Positions 37,201 through 46,536 of a DNA stretch of 64,000 bases are shown here, piece after piece. How positions within the stretch are numbered: the first letter of the stretch is position 1; the number at the start of each line of letters is the position of its first letter. The notes under the pieces were generated by a model that did no database searches, was not told the origin of the DNA, and was given only the letters and a program-made list of their open reading frames with translations. The translations under genes and the position numbers were made by a program. The stretch is from Mycolicibacterium lutetiense (lineage in GTDB: Bacteria; Actinomycetota; Actinomycetes; Mycobacteriales; Mycobacteriaceae). The stretch lies in the NCBI RefSeq assembly GCF_017876775.1, contig NZ_JAGIOP010000001.1, positions 682,001 to 746,000 on the forward strand, written 5' to 3'.

Positions 37201-39093
37201 CTAAACCTGCGTCATTTCCCAGTACCGCCCATGCCGGGACATCAGTTCCTCGTGGGTGCCGCGTTCGATGATCCGGCCGCCGTCCATCACCAGGATCAGG
37301 TCGGCATCCCGGATGGTCGAAAGCCGGTGGGCGATGATGAAGCTCGTCCGGTCCCGGCGCAACTCGGCCATCGCCTGCTGGATCAGCAGTTCGGTGCGGG
37401 TATCCACCGCGCTGGTGGCCTCGTCGAGCACCAGCACCTTCGGCTGGGCCAGCACCGCGCGGGCGATCGTGATCAACTGCTTCTCGCCGGCGCTGATGGC
37501 GCCGCCGTCGTCGTCGACCCGGGTGGCGTACCCGTTCGGCAAGGTGTGCACGAACCGGTCGACGTAGGCCGCCCGAGCCGCCTCGATCACCTCGTCCTCG
37601 GACGCGTCGGGCCGCCCGTAGGCGATGTTGTCGTAGATGGTGCCGCCGAACAGCCAGGTGTCCTGCAGCACCATGCCGACCGAGGACCGCAGCGACTGCC
37701 GGCTCACCGTCGAGATGTCGACACCGTCGATCAGGATTCGGCCGGAATCGACGTCGTAGAACCGCATCAGCAGGTTCACGCACGTGGTCTTGCCCGCGCC
37801 GGTGGGGCCGACGATCGCCACGGTGCTGCCCGGCTCGGCCACCAGGGAGAGATCCTCGATCACCGGAGTGTCCGGCAGGTAGCCGAAGTTCACCCGGTCG
37901 AATTCGACCCGGCCGCTGCGGATTTCCAGTGCCGCGGCCGGTTCGGGGGACTGTTCTTCGGCGTCGAGCAGCTCGAAGACCCTTTCGGCGCTGGCGATTC
38001 CGGACTGCAGCGTGTTATACATCCCGGCGACCTGGCCCAGCGGTTGGTTGAACTGCCGCACATACTGGATGAACGCTTGGATGCTGCCCAGGGTGATCTG
38101 TCCGCCTGCTACCTGGAGGCCGCCCACCACGGCGACGGCCACATAGCTCAGGTTGCCGATGAACATCGTCGCCGGGCCGACCAGGCCCGAGAAGAACTGT
38201 GCCCCGATGCTGGACCGGTAGACCTCGTCGTTGAGCTCGTCGAACCGCCGCTGCGCGGCCTCCCGATGTCCGAAGGTCTTGACGATGGTGAAACCGCTGT
38301 AGGTCTCCTCGATGTGGGCCGCGAGGCGTCCGGTGTTGCGCCACTGCGCCACGAACAGCGGTTGGGAGCGACGGGTGATCCAGCGGATCACCAACAGTGC
38401 CAGCGGCACGGTGATGACGGTGAGCAGTGCCAGCAGCGGTGAGATGGTCAGCATCATCACCAGCACCGCGAACACCGTCAGCACCGAGGTCAGCAGTTGG
38501 CTGATGGTCATCGACACCGAGGTCGCGATGTTGTCGATATCGTTGGTGACTCGGCTCAGCACTTCGCCGCGCTGACGGGAATCGAAGTAGGACAGTGGAA
38601 GTCGGTGCAGTTTGTCCTCGACTTCGGCCCGTAGCGCCACCATGGTCCGTTGCACCGTGACGTTGAGCAACCGGGCCTGCAGCCACACCAGTACCGCGGC
38701 AAGCAGATACAGGCCCAGCGCCAGGGCCAGGGTGCGGGCCACCGCGGCGAAGTCCACTCCGTGGCCGGGAACCACGTTCATCCCGGACAGGAGATCGGCG
38801 AAGGTGGTGTCGCCGCGCGCCCGGGCCGCCGCGACGGCCTGCTCCTTGGTCAGTCCGGCGGGCAGTTCGCGCCCGATCACACCGTTGAACAGCAGATCGG
38901 TGGCGTGCCCGAGAATCCGGGGGCCGGTCACGCCGATCGCGATCCCGCCGACCCCGAGCAACACCACCGAGATCGCCAGGGCGCGTTGCGGCACCAGGCG
39001 TTTGAGCAGGCGCAGGACCGACCCGCGGAAGTCGCGGGTGCGCTCGACCGGCGCGGCCGGGGTTCCGCTGCGGCGCAGCACCGCCCCGGTCAC
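37201..39093 (-). CDS. ABC exporter half-transporter, Rv1272c-like, catalytic Glu intact
   Basis: 630-residue half-transporter: six membrane segments (about 35-330, with a large first outer loop) and an ATPase domain. Walker A is GPTGAGKT, Walker B is VLVLDEATS with the catalytic Glu, and the switch His is in FIIAHRLST. The signature is ISAGEKQL instead of LSGGQ. With its coupled partner it should form an asymmetric heterodimer. GTG start overlaps the partner's stop. In M. tuberculosis the Rv1272c/Rv1273c pair has been linked to lipid handling, but the substrate here is not evident. Confidence 0.92.
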   Translation of the reverse strand: MTGAVLRRSGTPAAPVERTRDFRGSVLRLLKRLVPQRALAISVVLLGVGGIAIGVTGPRILGHATDLLFNGVIGRELPAGLTKEQAVAAARARGDTTFADLLSGMNVVPGHGVDFAAVARTLALALGLYLLAAVLVWLQARLLNVTVQRTMVALRAEVEDKLHRLPLSYFDSRQRGEVLSRVTNDIDNIATSVSMTISQLLTSVLTVFAVLVMMLTISPLLALLTVITVPLALLVIRWITRRSQPLFVAQWRNTGRLAAHIEETYSGFTIVKTFGHREAAQRRFDELNDEVYRSSIGAQFFSGLVGPATMFIGNLSYVAVAVVGGLQVAGGQITLGSIQAFIQYVRQFNQPLGQVAGMYNTLQSGIASAERVFELLDAEEQSPEPAAALEIRSGRVEFDRVNFGYLPDTPVIEDLSLVAEPGSTVAIVGPTGAGKTTCVNLLMRFYDVDSGRILIDGVDISTVSRQSLRSSVGMVLQDTWLFGGTIYDNIAYGRPDASEDEVIEAARAAYVDRFVHTLPNGYATRVDDDGGAISAGEKQLITIARAVLAQPKVLVLDEATSAVDTRTELLIQQAMAELRRDRTSFIIAHRLSTIRDADLILVMDGGRIIERGTHEELMSRHGRYWEMTQV

Positions 39094-40835
39094 CGTGGAC
39101 CTCCGGCGGTGATCGCCTGCGATGCGGCGAACTCGGCGTAGGTGGGGCAGTCGGCGAGCAACGTCTCGTGGGTGCCGATGCCGACGATGCGGCCGTCCTC
39201 GACCACGACGACCTGGTCGGCCTCGATCACCGTCGAGATCCGTTGCGACACGATGACCACGGTGGCGTCGGCCGATACGTCACGCAAGGCGGAGCGCACC
39301 CGGGCATCGGTGTGTACGTCGAGGGCCGACAGCGCATCGTCGAACAGGTAGATCGCGGGCCTGCGGATCACCGCTCGCGCGATCGCGAGCCGTTGTCGCT
39401 GTCCGCCGGAGAAATTGATGCCGCCCTGGGCCACCGGGCGGTCCAGTCCGTCGGGGTGGGCCGCCACGAAGTCGTCGGCGGACGCGATCCGCAGTGCGTC
39501 CCACATCTGTTCGGTGGTGAGTTCCTGTCCCGGCGCGGCCCCGTAGCGCAGGTTCTCGGCGATCGTTCCGGAGAACAGGTAGCCCCGCTGGGGGACCAGA
39601 CCGATCGAGGACCACAACTGCTCGAGGTCGAGATCGCGCACGTCGACGCCGTCGACGCGTACCGCACCCGCGGTGACGTCGTAGAAGCGGCAGATCATCG
39701 CCAGCAGGGTGGATTTCCCGGATCCGGTGGACCCGACGACCGCAGTGGTGGTCCCGCGCCGGACGCGCAGCGAGACCTGCTGTAGCACCGGGCGATCGGC
39801 GCCCGGGTAGCTGAACGATGCGTCGTCGAACTCGATCTCACCAGCGATGGACACCGGTCGGACCGGGTCGGGGGGGTTGGTGATCTGGGGCCGCGTGCCC
39901 AGAACACCGCTGACGCGCTCGGCGCAGACCGACGCGCGCGGGAGCATCACCGCCAGCACCGTCGCCATCAGCACGGCCATCAGGATCTGCATGAAGTAGG
40001 CGAGAAACGCGATCAGTGAGCCCACCTGCATGTGGCCGGCGTCGATCCGCAGCCCGCCGAACCAGATCAGGGCGACGCTGGAGATGTTGATCACCAGGGT
40101 GGTGGCCGGCAGCATCAGCGCCTGCCACTGCCCGGCCTCCACCGCAGTGGCCGACAGGGACTCGTTGGCGTCGGCGAACCGCCGCTCCTCGACGGATTCG
40201 CGGGCGAACGCCCGGATCACCCGGATACCGGAAAGCTGATCACGCAACACCCGGTTGATCCCGTCGATCAGCCGCTGCATGCGCCGGAAGATCGGCATCA
40301 GGTGGGTGATGATCCAGTAGTTCGCCAGTCCCAGTACCGGAACACTGACCAGCAGCAGCCACGACAGCCCGGCGTCCTGGTGCACCGCCATCAGGATTCC
40401 GCCGATCGACATGATCGGGGCGGTGATCAGAATGGTGGCGGTCATCTGCAGCAGCTGCTGGATCTGGCCGACGTCGTTGGTGGTGCGGGTCAGCAGCGTC
40501 GGGGCGCCGAAGCGGGCGGTCTCCTCGGCCGAGAATGTGGTGACGTGATGGAAGATCGCCGAGCGTAGATCGCGGCCGAAACTCATGGCTGCGCGCGATC
40601 CGAAGAACACCGCTCCGATGGCGCAGGCCACCTGCAGACCGGTGACACCGAGCATCACCCCGCCGAGTTCGACGATGAGCCGGGTGTCGCCCTTGGCCAC
40701 CCCGTCGTCGATGATCGCGGCGTTGACCGTCGGGAGGTAGAGCGACGCCAGGGTGCTGATCACCTGTAGTGCCGCAACGATGGCGAGCAGCCGCCGGTAC
40801 GGCCGCACGTACTGTCGCAGCAGCGCCCAGAGCAT
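39090..40835 (-). CDS. ABC exporter half-transporter, Rv1273c-like, degenerate ATP site residues
   Basis: 581-residue half-transporter with six membrane segments and an ATPase domain. Walker A is GSTGSGKS and the signature is a perfect FSGGQ. Walker B reads [11 protein letters not shown], so the catalytic Glu is Asp, and the switch His is Gln (IVSQRISTV). These changes define the degenerate site of heterodimeric exporters. The N-terminus ([34 protein letters not shown]) closely resembles Rv1273c. The ATG at 40835 is preferred over an in-frame start seven codons upstream. First gene of the leftward pair, divergent from lprB with about 125 nt between. Confidence 0.92.
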   Translation of the reverse strand: MLWALLRQYVRPYRRLLAIVAALQVISTLASLYLPTVNAAIIDDGVAKGDTRLIVELGGVMLGVTGLQVACAIGAVFFGSRAAMSFGRDLRSAIFHHVTTFSAEETARFGAPTLLTRTTNDVGQIQQLLQMTATILITAPIMSIGGILMAVHQDAGLSWLLLVSVPVLGLANYWIITHLMPIFRRMQRLIDGINRVLRDQLSGIRVIRAFARESVEERRFADANESLSATAVEAGQWQALMLPATTLVINISSVALIWFGGLRIDAGHMQVGSLIAFLAYFMQILMAVLMATVLAVMLPRASVCAERVSGVLGTRPQITNPPDPVRPVSIAGEIEFDDASFSYPGADRPVLQQVSLRVRRGTTTAVVGSTGSGKSTLLAMICRFYDVTAGAVRVDGVDVRDLDLEQLWSSIGLVPQRGYLFSGTIAENLRYGAAPGQELTTEQMWDALRIASADDFVAAHPDGLDRPVAQGGINFSGGQRQRLAIARAVIRRPAIYLFDDALSALDVHTDARVRSALRDVSADATVVIVSQRISTVIEADQVVVVEDGRIVGIGTHETLLADCPTYAEFAASQAITAGGPR

Positions 40836-40947
40836 CTGGTTACTCTTGCACACCACCCGCTGACGGTCGTGTTCAGACGTCGGCGGGTCCGGATCGGTGA
40901 AAGTCCAGGTCAGTCGGTATGTCGGTATCGGGCAGGGGTGTTACAGC

Positions 40948-40963
40948 TACAGTGCATGGCGTG
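40948..40963 (+). promoter_or_regulatory. lprB -10 element, leaderless start
   Basis: A -10 hexamer TACAGT (40948-40953) lies 7 nt before the GTG at 40961. That spacing predicts transcription from the start codon itself. No clear -35 hexamer is seen. Confidence 0.5.
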
Positions 40964-41545
40964 ACGGTCCGCACGGCCACCAAGCCACTACTCCGCAATG
41001 CCAGAACCTTGGCGGTATTGGCTACGGCAATGGTCCCGGTGTTCGCCGGGTGCTCGACTGATGAGCCCGCGTCCCCGCAGGTGCCGCAGAGCGAGGCGCC
41101 GAGTGCCGGCGGCACGGGCGCGCACGGTCCGCATTTTCCGCATTGCGGCGGCGTGAGCGATCAGACGGTGACGGAGTTGACCCAGGTTCAGGGGCTCGTC
41201 AACACCGCGACCAATTCCTCGGGCTGCCAGTGGCTGCAGGGCGGCAGCATCCTGGGGCCCCACTTCTCCTTCACGTGGTTCCGGGGCAGCCCGATCGGCC
41301 GGGAACGCAAGACCGAGGAACTGTCGCGAACCAGCGTGGAGGACATCAACATCGAGGGTCACAGCGGTTTCATCGCGGTCGGGGAGAACCCGCTCAAGGC
41401 CGGCGACGTCAACCTGTGCGAGATCGGTATCCAGTTCGACGACGATTTCATCGAGTGGTCCGTGAGCTTCGACCAGAAGCCCTACCCCGAACCGTGCCAG
41501 GTGGCCAAGGAGCTGACCCGCCAGTCGATTGTGAATTCCAAATGA
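40961..41545 (+). CDS. lprB: Lipoprotein LprB
   Basis: 194-residue exported lipoprotein of the DUF3558 family; the signal peptide ends in the lipobox VFAGC with Cys31. The mature part contains HGPHFPHCGGVSDQTVTEL and a cystine-type pair of conserved Cys (CQWL, NLCEIG), as in M. tuberculosis LprB (Rv1274). The function is unknown; it is a surface lipoprotein. GTG 40961 is chosen from the -10 spacing; an in-frame ATG at 40919 is upstream of that promoter. Coupled by ATGA overlap to lprC. Confidence 0.9.
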   Translation: MTVRTATKPLLRNARTLAVLATAMVPVFAGCSTDEPASPQVPQSEAPSAGGTGAHGPHFPHCGGVSDQTVTELTQVQGLVNTATNSSGCQWLQGGSILGPHFSFTWFRGSPIGRERKTEELSRTSVEDINIEGHSGFIAVGENPLKAGDVNLCEIGIQFDDDFIEWSVSFDQKPYPEPCQVAKELTRQSIVNSK

Positions 41546-42090
41546 GCATGCAGCGTGGGGTCGCGGGGGTCATGGCCGCGCTGGCGGTGTTCGTCGGGCT
41601 CACCGGTTGCACCCGCACCGTGGACGGTAACGCCGCCAAGGAGGGGTCCAGTGGCGGCCCCAGCAACAACAAGTCCGAGAAGACGTACCCCAACCTGCTC
41701 AAGGAATGCGATGTCCTGACCACGGACATCCTGGCCAAGACCGTGGGGGCCGACCCGCTCGACATCCAGAGCACGTTCGTCGGTGCGGTCTGCCGATGGC
41801 AGGCGGCCAATCCGGCCGGCCTGGTCGACATCACCCGGTTCTGGTACGAGCAGGGCAGCCTGGACAACGAGCGTCAGACGGCCGAGAAGCTGCAGTACGC
41901 GATCGAGCAACGCCGGATCGCCGGTGTCGATTCGATCATCATGAGACCGCAGGGGCTCAACGGGGCATGCGGCGTGGCCAGCGACGCGGCCGGTGTGGTC
42001 GGCTGGTGGGTCAATCCGCAGGGGCCGGGAATCGACGCCTGCCCCATGGCGATCAAGCTCATGGAACTGACGCTGGCCACCAACTCTTAG
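41542..42090 (+). CDS. lprC: Lipoprotein LprC
   Basis: 182-residue DUF3558-type lipoprotein; the lipobox is VGLTGC with Cys23. Conserved elements of the family are visible: NLLKECDVLTTDILAKTVGA, CRWQAAN and a C-terminal CPMAIKLMELTL. Its start codon overlaps the lprB stop (ATGA) and the two share the fold, so they are probably an old tandem duplication acting together at the cell envelope. It matches Rv1275. The convergent SixA gene follows 11 nt later. Confidence 0.9.
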   Translation: MSMQRGVAGVMAALAVFVGLTGCTRTVDGNAAKEGSSGGPSNNKSEKTYPNLLKECDVLTTDILAKTVGADPLDIQSTFVGAVCRWQAANPAGLVDITRFWYEQGSLDNERQTAEKLQYAIEQRRIAGVDSIIMRPQGLNGACGVASDAAGVVGWWVNPQGPGIDACPMAIKLMELTLATNS

Positions 42091-42101
42091 CGGGGCACGG
42101 C

Positions 42102-42623
42102 TCAGCGGGGCACGTGGAAGCGCACCAATGCCGCGCCGCCCAGCGCGAGCTGGTCCCACGGGCCGTTGAAGCGCAGCACTGCGATCGCCGAGGTCGGGAA
42201 CTTCAGTGAAATACTCTCCGCCGCAATCCGGTTGGAGCCGTCCGCCAGGCCGAGTGCGACTGCGGACATGGCCGGTTCGTGGCCGATCACCAGAACCGTC
42301 GACGGGTCGGCGCCGAAACGTGACGACACACCGTTGATCTCGTCGATGACGGTGCCCGGTCGGGCGTCGTAGATGCGCTCGGCGTACTGCACGGGTGCCT
42401 CGATGCCGGTGCGTTCCAAGGTCTGACGGGTCCGCGTCGCCGTCGAGCACAGCACCGCGTCCACGTCGGTGATGTTGGCCCGGATCCAGTCCCCGGCCAG
42501 GCCGGCCTCCCTGATGCCCCGCGCGGCCAGCGGTCGGTCGTGGTCGGCGACGCCGTCGGGATAGTCCGACTTGGCGTGGCGCATCAGCAGCAGGGTTCTG
42601 ATCGGACTGATCGGATCGGCCAT
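42102..42623 (-). CDS. SixA-type phosphohistidine phosphatase family protein
   Basis: 173-residue histidine-phosphatase-superfamily protein. The catalytic motif is LLLMRHAKSD with His16; further active-site residues are in STATRTRQT and the C-terminal VIGHEPAMS with the second catalytic His. The short SixA-like form acts on phosphohistidine or other phosphate esters; the substrate is unknown. ATG 42623 chosen as it starts just before the first beta strand. It matches Rv1276c by position, and is divergent from sbcD with about 125 nt between. Confidence 0.9.
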   Translation of the reverse strand: MADPISPIRTLLLMRHAKSDYPDGVADHDRPLAARGIREAGLAGDWIRANITDVDAVLCSTATRTRQTLERTGIEAPVQYAERIYDARPGTVIDEINGVSSRFGADPSTVLVIGHEPAMSAVALGLADGSNRIAAESISLKFPTSAIAVLRFNGPWDQLALGGAALVRFHVPR

Positions 42624-42748
42624 TTCAACAGGGTAGGCACCCGCGCGGGGCCATGCCGCTGCAGGTCCCGGGACTTGTCGGCGCCCGGACCTACACTCGC
42701 CTTGCTCGGAAGTTGAAACCGGCAAACGATCACGGAAGGGACGGGCCG

Positions 42749-43906
42749 ATGCGTTTTCTGCACACCGCCGACTGGCAACTCGGCATGACCCGTCACTTCC
42801 TCAGTGCCGGTGACGGTGAGGCCCAGCCCCGTTACTCGGCGGCGCGCCGGGAGGTGGTCTCGGCCCTCGGTCCGGTGGCCGCGGCCTCGGGTGCGGAGTT
42901 CGTCGTGGTGTCGGGAGATGTGTTCGAGCACAACCAGTTGGCTCCGCGCGAGGTCAGCCTGTCGCTGGAGGCCATGCGGGCCATCGGGGTGCCGGTGTAT
43001 CTGCTGCCCGGCAACCATGATCCGCTGGATGCCGCCTCGGTCTACACCAGCGCGCTGTTCACCGCGGAATGCCCGGACAACGTCGTGGTCCTCGATCGCG
43101 CGGGTGTGCACGAGGTGCGGCCCGGCCTGCAGATCGTTGCCGCTCCGTGGCGGTCCAAGGCGCCTACTTCGGATCTGGTCGGGGACGTGCTTGCCGATCT
43201 GCCCGCCGACGGGACCACGCGGGTCGTGGTCGGGCACGGCGGGGTCGACATCCTCGATCCGGACAAGGACAAGCCGTCGCTGATTCGGCTGGCCGCCGTC
43301 GAGGACGCGCTGGCGCGCGGTGCGGTGCACTATGTGGCTTTGGGGGACAAGCACTCCCGCACCGAGGTCGGATCGACCGGCCGGGTCTGGTATTCGGGTT
43401 CGCCCGAGGTGACCAACTACGACGACATCGAATCCGATCCGGGCCATGTCCTGGTGGTCGAGATCGACGAGACCGAGCCACACCGGCCGGTACGGGTGGA
43501 TTCGCGGCGGGTGGGCCGCTGGCGCTTCATCACCCTGCGCCGCGAGGTGGACACCGACCGTGACGTGGCCGATCTGGACCTCAATCTGGACCTGTTGACG
43601 GACAAGGAACGCACCGTGGTCCGCCTGGCGTTGACGGGCTCGCTGACCGTGACGGACAAGGCCGCGTTGGACGCCTGCCTCGACAGGTACGCCCGCCTGT
43701 TCGCAGCCCTCACCGAGTGGGAGCGCCACACCGAGATCGCGGTCCTGCCCGCCGACGGCGAGTTCGACGACCTGGGTATCGGCGGGTTCGCGGCCGCCGC
43801 GGTGGACGAATTGGTGGCCACCGCCCGTACCGAGGGTGCCGGAGCCGACGATGCGCGGGCAGCGCTGGGGCTGTTGCTGCGTCTGGTGGACCGGGGTGCG
43901 GCATGA
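42749..43906 (+). CDS. sbcD: Exonuclease subunit SbcD (Mre11-like)
   Basis: 385-residue metallophosphoesterase nuclease. Metal-binding motifs in order are HTADWQLG, SGDVFEHN, LPGNHDPLD, and VVGHGGVDI with ALGDKHS. A C-terminal capping region follows. With SbcC it makes an ATP-dependent dsDNA exonuclease and hairpin endonuclease for double-strand break and cruciform processing. Coupled by ATGA to sbcC. It matches Rv1277. The ATG begins with the conserved MRFLHTADWQ. Confidence 0.93.
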   Translation: MRFLHTADWQLGMTRHFLSAGDGEAQPRYSAARREVVSALGPVAAASGAEFVVVSGDVFEHNQLAPREVSLSLEAMRAIGVPVYLLPGNHDPLDAASVYTSALFTAECPDNVVVLDRAGVHEVRPGLQIVAAPWRSKAPTSDLVGDVLADLPADGTTRVVVGHGGVDILDPDKDKPSLIRLAAVEDALARGAVHYVALGDKHSRTEVGSTGRVWYSGSPEVTNYDDIESDPGHVLVVEIDETEPHRPVRVDSRRVGRWRFITLRREVDTDRDVADLDLNLDLLTDKERTVVRLALTGSLTVTDKAALDACLDRYARLFAALTEWERHTEIAVLPADGEFDDLGIGGFAAAAVDELVATARTEGAGADDARAALGLLLRLVDRGAA

Positions 43907-46536
43907 AACTGCACCGTCTGGTCCTGACCAACTACCGCGGCGTCACCCACCGCGAGATCGAATTCCCCGATCACGGCGTGGTGGTGGTCAGCGGCGCGAA
44001 TGAGATCGGCAAGTCCTCGATGATCGAGGCGCTCGACCTGCTGCTCGAGGCCAAGGACCGCTCGGGCAAGAAGGAAGTCAAGCAGGTCAAGCCGACTCAC
44101 GCTGACGTCGGCGCCGAGGTGGCGGCTGAAATCTCCACCGGTCCTTACCGTTTCATGTATCGCAAGCGCTTTCACAAGCGTGCCGAAACCCAGCTGACCG
44201 TGCTGGCGCCGGTGCGCGAACAGCTCAGCGGGGACGAGGCGCACGAGCGGGTACTGACCATGCTGTCCGAGACGATGGACACCAGCCTGTGGCAGGCCCA
44301 GCGGGTGTTGCAGTCCAGCTCGACCGCGCCGGTCGACCTGTCCGGCTCGGACGCGCTGGCCCGGGCCCTGGACGTGGCCGCCGGCGAGGCGGTGGCGCTC
44401 TCGGGGGACGAGCCGCTGCTGATCGAGCGCATCGACGCGGAGTATCTGCGCTACTTCACCGCCACCGGTCGGCCCACCGGCGAATGGGCGGCCGTGACCA
44501 AGCGACTGGCGGCCGCCGAAGGCGAGGTGGCGCAATGCGCCGCGGCGGTGGCCGAGGTCGATGATGCGGTGCGTCGGCATGTCGAACTCAGCGTCGAGGT
44601 CACCGGATTGGCCGGTGAACACGAAGCAGCCCAGGCCGGTCTGGGCGCGGCCCGTAAGGCTGCCGAAGCGGTTGCCGCGCTGGTGCAACGGCTCAAGGAG
44701 GCCGATGTGGTGGCCGAGGCCGCCCGGGTGGCGCAGGCCGCGGCAGCCGCCGCGCTCACCGAACGTCGACGGCTGCGTGCCGACCTCGACGAGCGGGCCG
44801 CCACCATCACCGAACTGCAGGCCACACTGAGCACGGCCGACGATGAAACCACCACGGCCCGTGGGGTTCACGAGGCTGCCGAAGCCGCCGGCGAACAGGC
44901 TCAGGGAGCAGCGCAGGAGCACGAAGCCCGGGTGGAGACCGCACGTACCACCCTGACGCGGATGACCGACCGCGACGAGGCCGACCGGCTGGCTGCCCGG
45001 CTGAGCAAGATCGACGCCGGCGTGCGTGATCTCGACCGGGTCCATCGCGAGCTCGCCGAGGTCACCCTCGACGATGCGGGGATGCGGACCATCGAGTCGG
45101 CGGCGGTCGCGGTGGAACGGGCCGCGGGACAGGCTGAACTCGCTTCGGCACGAATCGAACTCGTGGCAGTCACCGACTGCGATGTCCGGGTGGACGAGGC
45201 GCAGGTGTCCTTGGCAGCGGGCCAACCGTGGTCGGTCAACACCACCGCCGACACCGAGGTCGACGTGCCCGGGGTGCTCACCGTCCGAGTGGTGCCGGGA
45301 ACGCCCGCCGCGCAGACTCAGGCGCGTCTCGACGAGGCGCAGAATGCGCTGACTGCTGCGTTGACCGCTGCCGGAGTCGACGGCGTCGACGCCGCGCGGG
45401 CCCTCGATGGCCGGCGCCGGGAACTGATCGGCAGCCGGGATCGCTTGCGCGCCACTGTCGAGGCGCTCACCGGCGATGACCAACTGACGGATCTGCGATC
45501 CCGGCTGGCGCAGCTGCGGTCCGGGCTGCCCGATGAGACCGGGTTGTTCGAGCTGGCCGGACCCGCCGACATCGCCACCGCCCGAAGCGCACTCGATACT
45601 GCGGTGGCGATGCACCGCCAGGCGGTGGCCGACAGCGAGACCAGTCGCAAGGTGATCACCGCGGCGGCCCAGAAGCTGACGGAAAGGTCGACCCGCCTGA
45701 GCGTGCTGCGCGAGAAGCTCACCACGGCACAGGCGGAGCTGACCGTGGCCGGCGGCCGGTTGGAGGTCCAGCGTGCACAGGCCGGTGACGACGAGTTGGC
45801 GGTCAAGGCCCAGACCACCGACGAGGAAGCCGTTGCCGCCGCGGGCCGCGCGGCCGGCCTGCGCACCGAATTGTCGTCCACCGCACCGGATTCGGTGAAA
45901 GTCGCACTCGATGAGGCAGTCCGCTGCGCCGGGGTGATCGATGCCCGCCACCGGGAGGCGGCCGACGCGCTGCGGGAGCTCGCGGCACAACTCAAGGTGT
46001 ACGGCACCCAGGGGCGCAAGGGGCATCTCGACACCGCCGAGACCGAACGGGAGCACGCCCACGCCGAGTACCTTCGGGTGCACCGCCGGGCCCGTGCCGC
46101 CGAGACCCTGCGGTCGGTGATGGCGCGGCACCGCGATGCCACCCGTCAGCGCTACGCCGATCCGTTCCGCCTCGAGGTGCAGCGGCTGGGCCGGCTCGTG
46201 TTCGGTGAGGATTTCGAGGTCGACGTCGACAGCGATCTGAACATCAGGACCCGCACGGTGTCCGGCCGCACGGTGCCGTACGAATCGCTGTCGGGCGGTG
46301 CCAAGGAGCAATTGGCGATCGTCGCGCGGCTGGCCGGGGCCTCGATGGTGGCCAAGGAGGACAGCGTGCCCGTCATCATCGACGATGCACTGGGGTTCAC
46401 CGATCCGGAGCGGTTGACCAAGATGGGTGCGGTGTTCGACGCCGTCGGCGGGGACGGACAGGTCATTGTGTTGACCTGCAGCCCGGAGCGCTACGCCGGC
46501 GTCGGCGGTGCGCACCACATCGAATTGACGGCTTAG
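43903..46536 (+). CDS. sbcC: Exonuclease ATPase subunit SbcC/Rad50-like
   Basis: 877-residue SMC-like ATPase, partner of SbcD. The N-terminal Walker A is SGANEIGKSS (the usual second Gly-Asn-Gly is altered) and the C-terminal signature is SLSGGAKEQL with Walker B VIIDDALGFTDPERL. Two long Ala/Glu-rich coiled-coil stretches lie between. No CxxC zinc hook is present at the middle, and the length is short compared with E. coli SbcC (about 1050). The same length holds for Rv1278, so this is a mycobacterial form and not a local deletion. The stop overlaps the convergent flavoprotein gene by 4 nt. Confidence 0.92.
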   Translation: MKLHRLVLTNYRGVTHREIEFPDHGVVVVSGANEIGKSSMIEALDLLLEAKDRSGKKEVKQVKPTHADVGAEVAAEISTGPYRFMYRKRFHKRAETQLTVLAPVREQLSGDEAHERVLTMLSETMDTSLWQAQRVLQSSSTAPVDLSGSDALARALDVAAGEAVALSGDEPLLIERIDAEYLRYFTATGRPTGEWAAVTKRLAAAEGEVAQCAAAVAEVDDAVRRHVELSVEVTGLAGEHEAAQAGLGAARKAAEAVAALVQRLKEADVVAEAARVAQAAAAAALTERRRLRADLDERAATITELQATLSTADDETTTARGVHEAAEAAGEQAQGAAQEHEARVETARTTLTRMTDRDEADRLAARLSKIDAGVRDLDRVHRELAEVTLDDAGMRTIESAAVAVERAAGQAELASARIELVAVTDCDVRVDEAQVSLAAGQPWSVNTTADTEVDVPGVLTVRVVPGTPAAQTQARLDEAQNALTAALTAAGVDGVDAARALDGRRRELIGSRDRLRATVEALTGDDQLTDLRSRLAQLRSGLPDETGLFELAGPADIATARSALDTAVAMHRQAVADSETSRKVITAAAQKLTERSTRLSVLREKLTTAQAELTVAGGRLEVQRAQAGDDELAVKAQTTDEEAVAAAGRAAGLRTELSSTAPDSVKVALDEAVRCAGVIDARHREAADALRELAAQLKVYGTQGRKGHLDTAETEREHAHAEYLRVHRRARAAETLRSVMARHRDATRQRYADPFRLEVQRLGRLVFGEDFEVDVDSDLNIRTRTVSGRTVPYESLSGGAKEQLAIVARLAGASMVAKEDSVPVIIDDALGFTDPERLTKMGAVFDAVGGDGQVIVLTCSPERYAGVGGAHHIELTA

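Noticed and set aside
43417..46518. A 1033-codon open frame on the minus strand opposite sbcD/sbcC.
   Set aside because: The plus strand encodes clear SbcD and SbcC motifs through the whole stretch. The antisense product is low-complexity His/Arg/Gly sequence without domains, a usual by-product of high third-position G+C.
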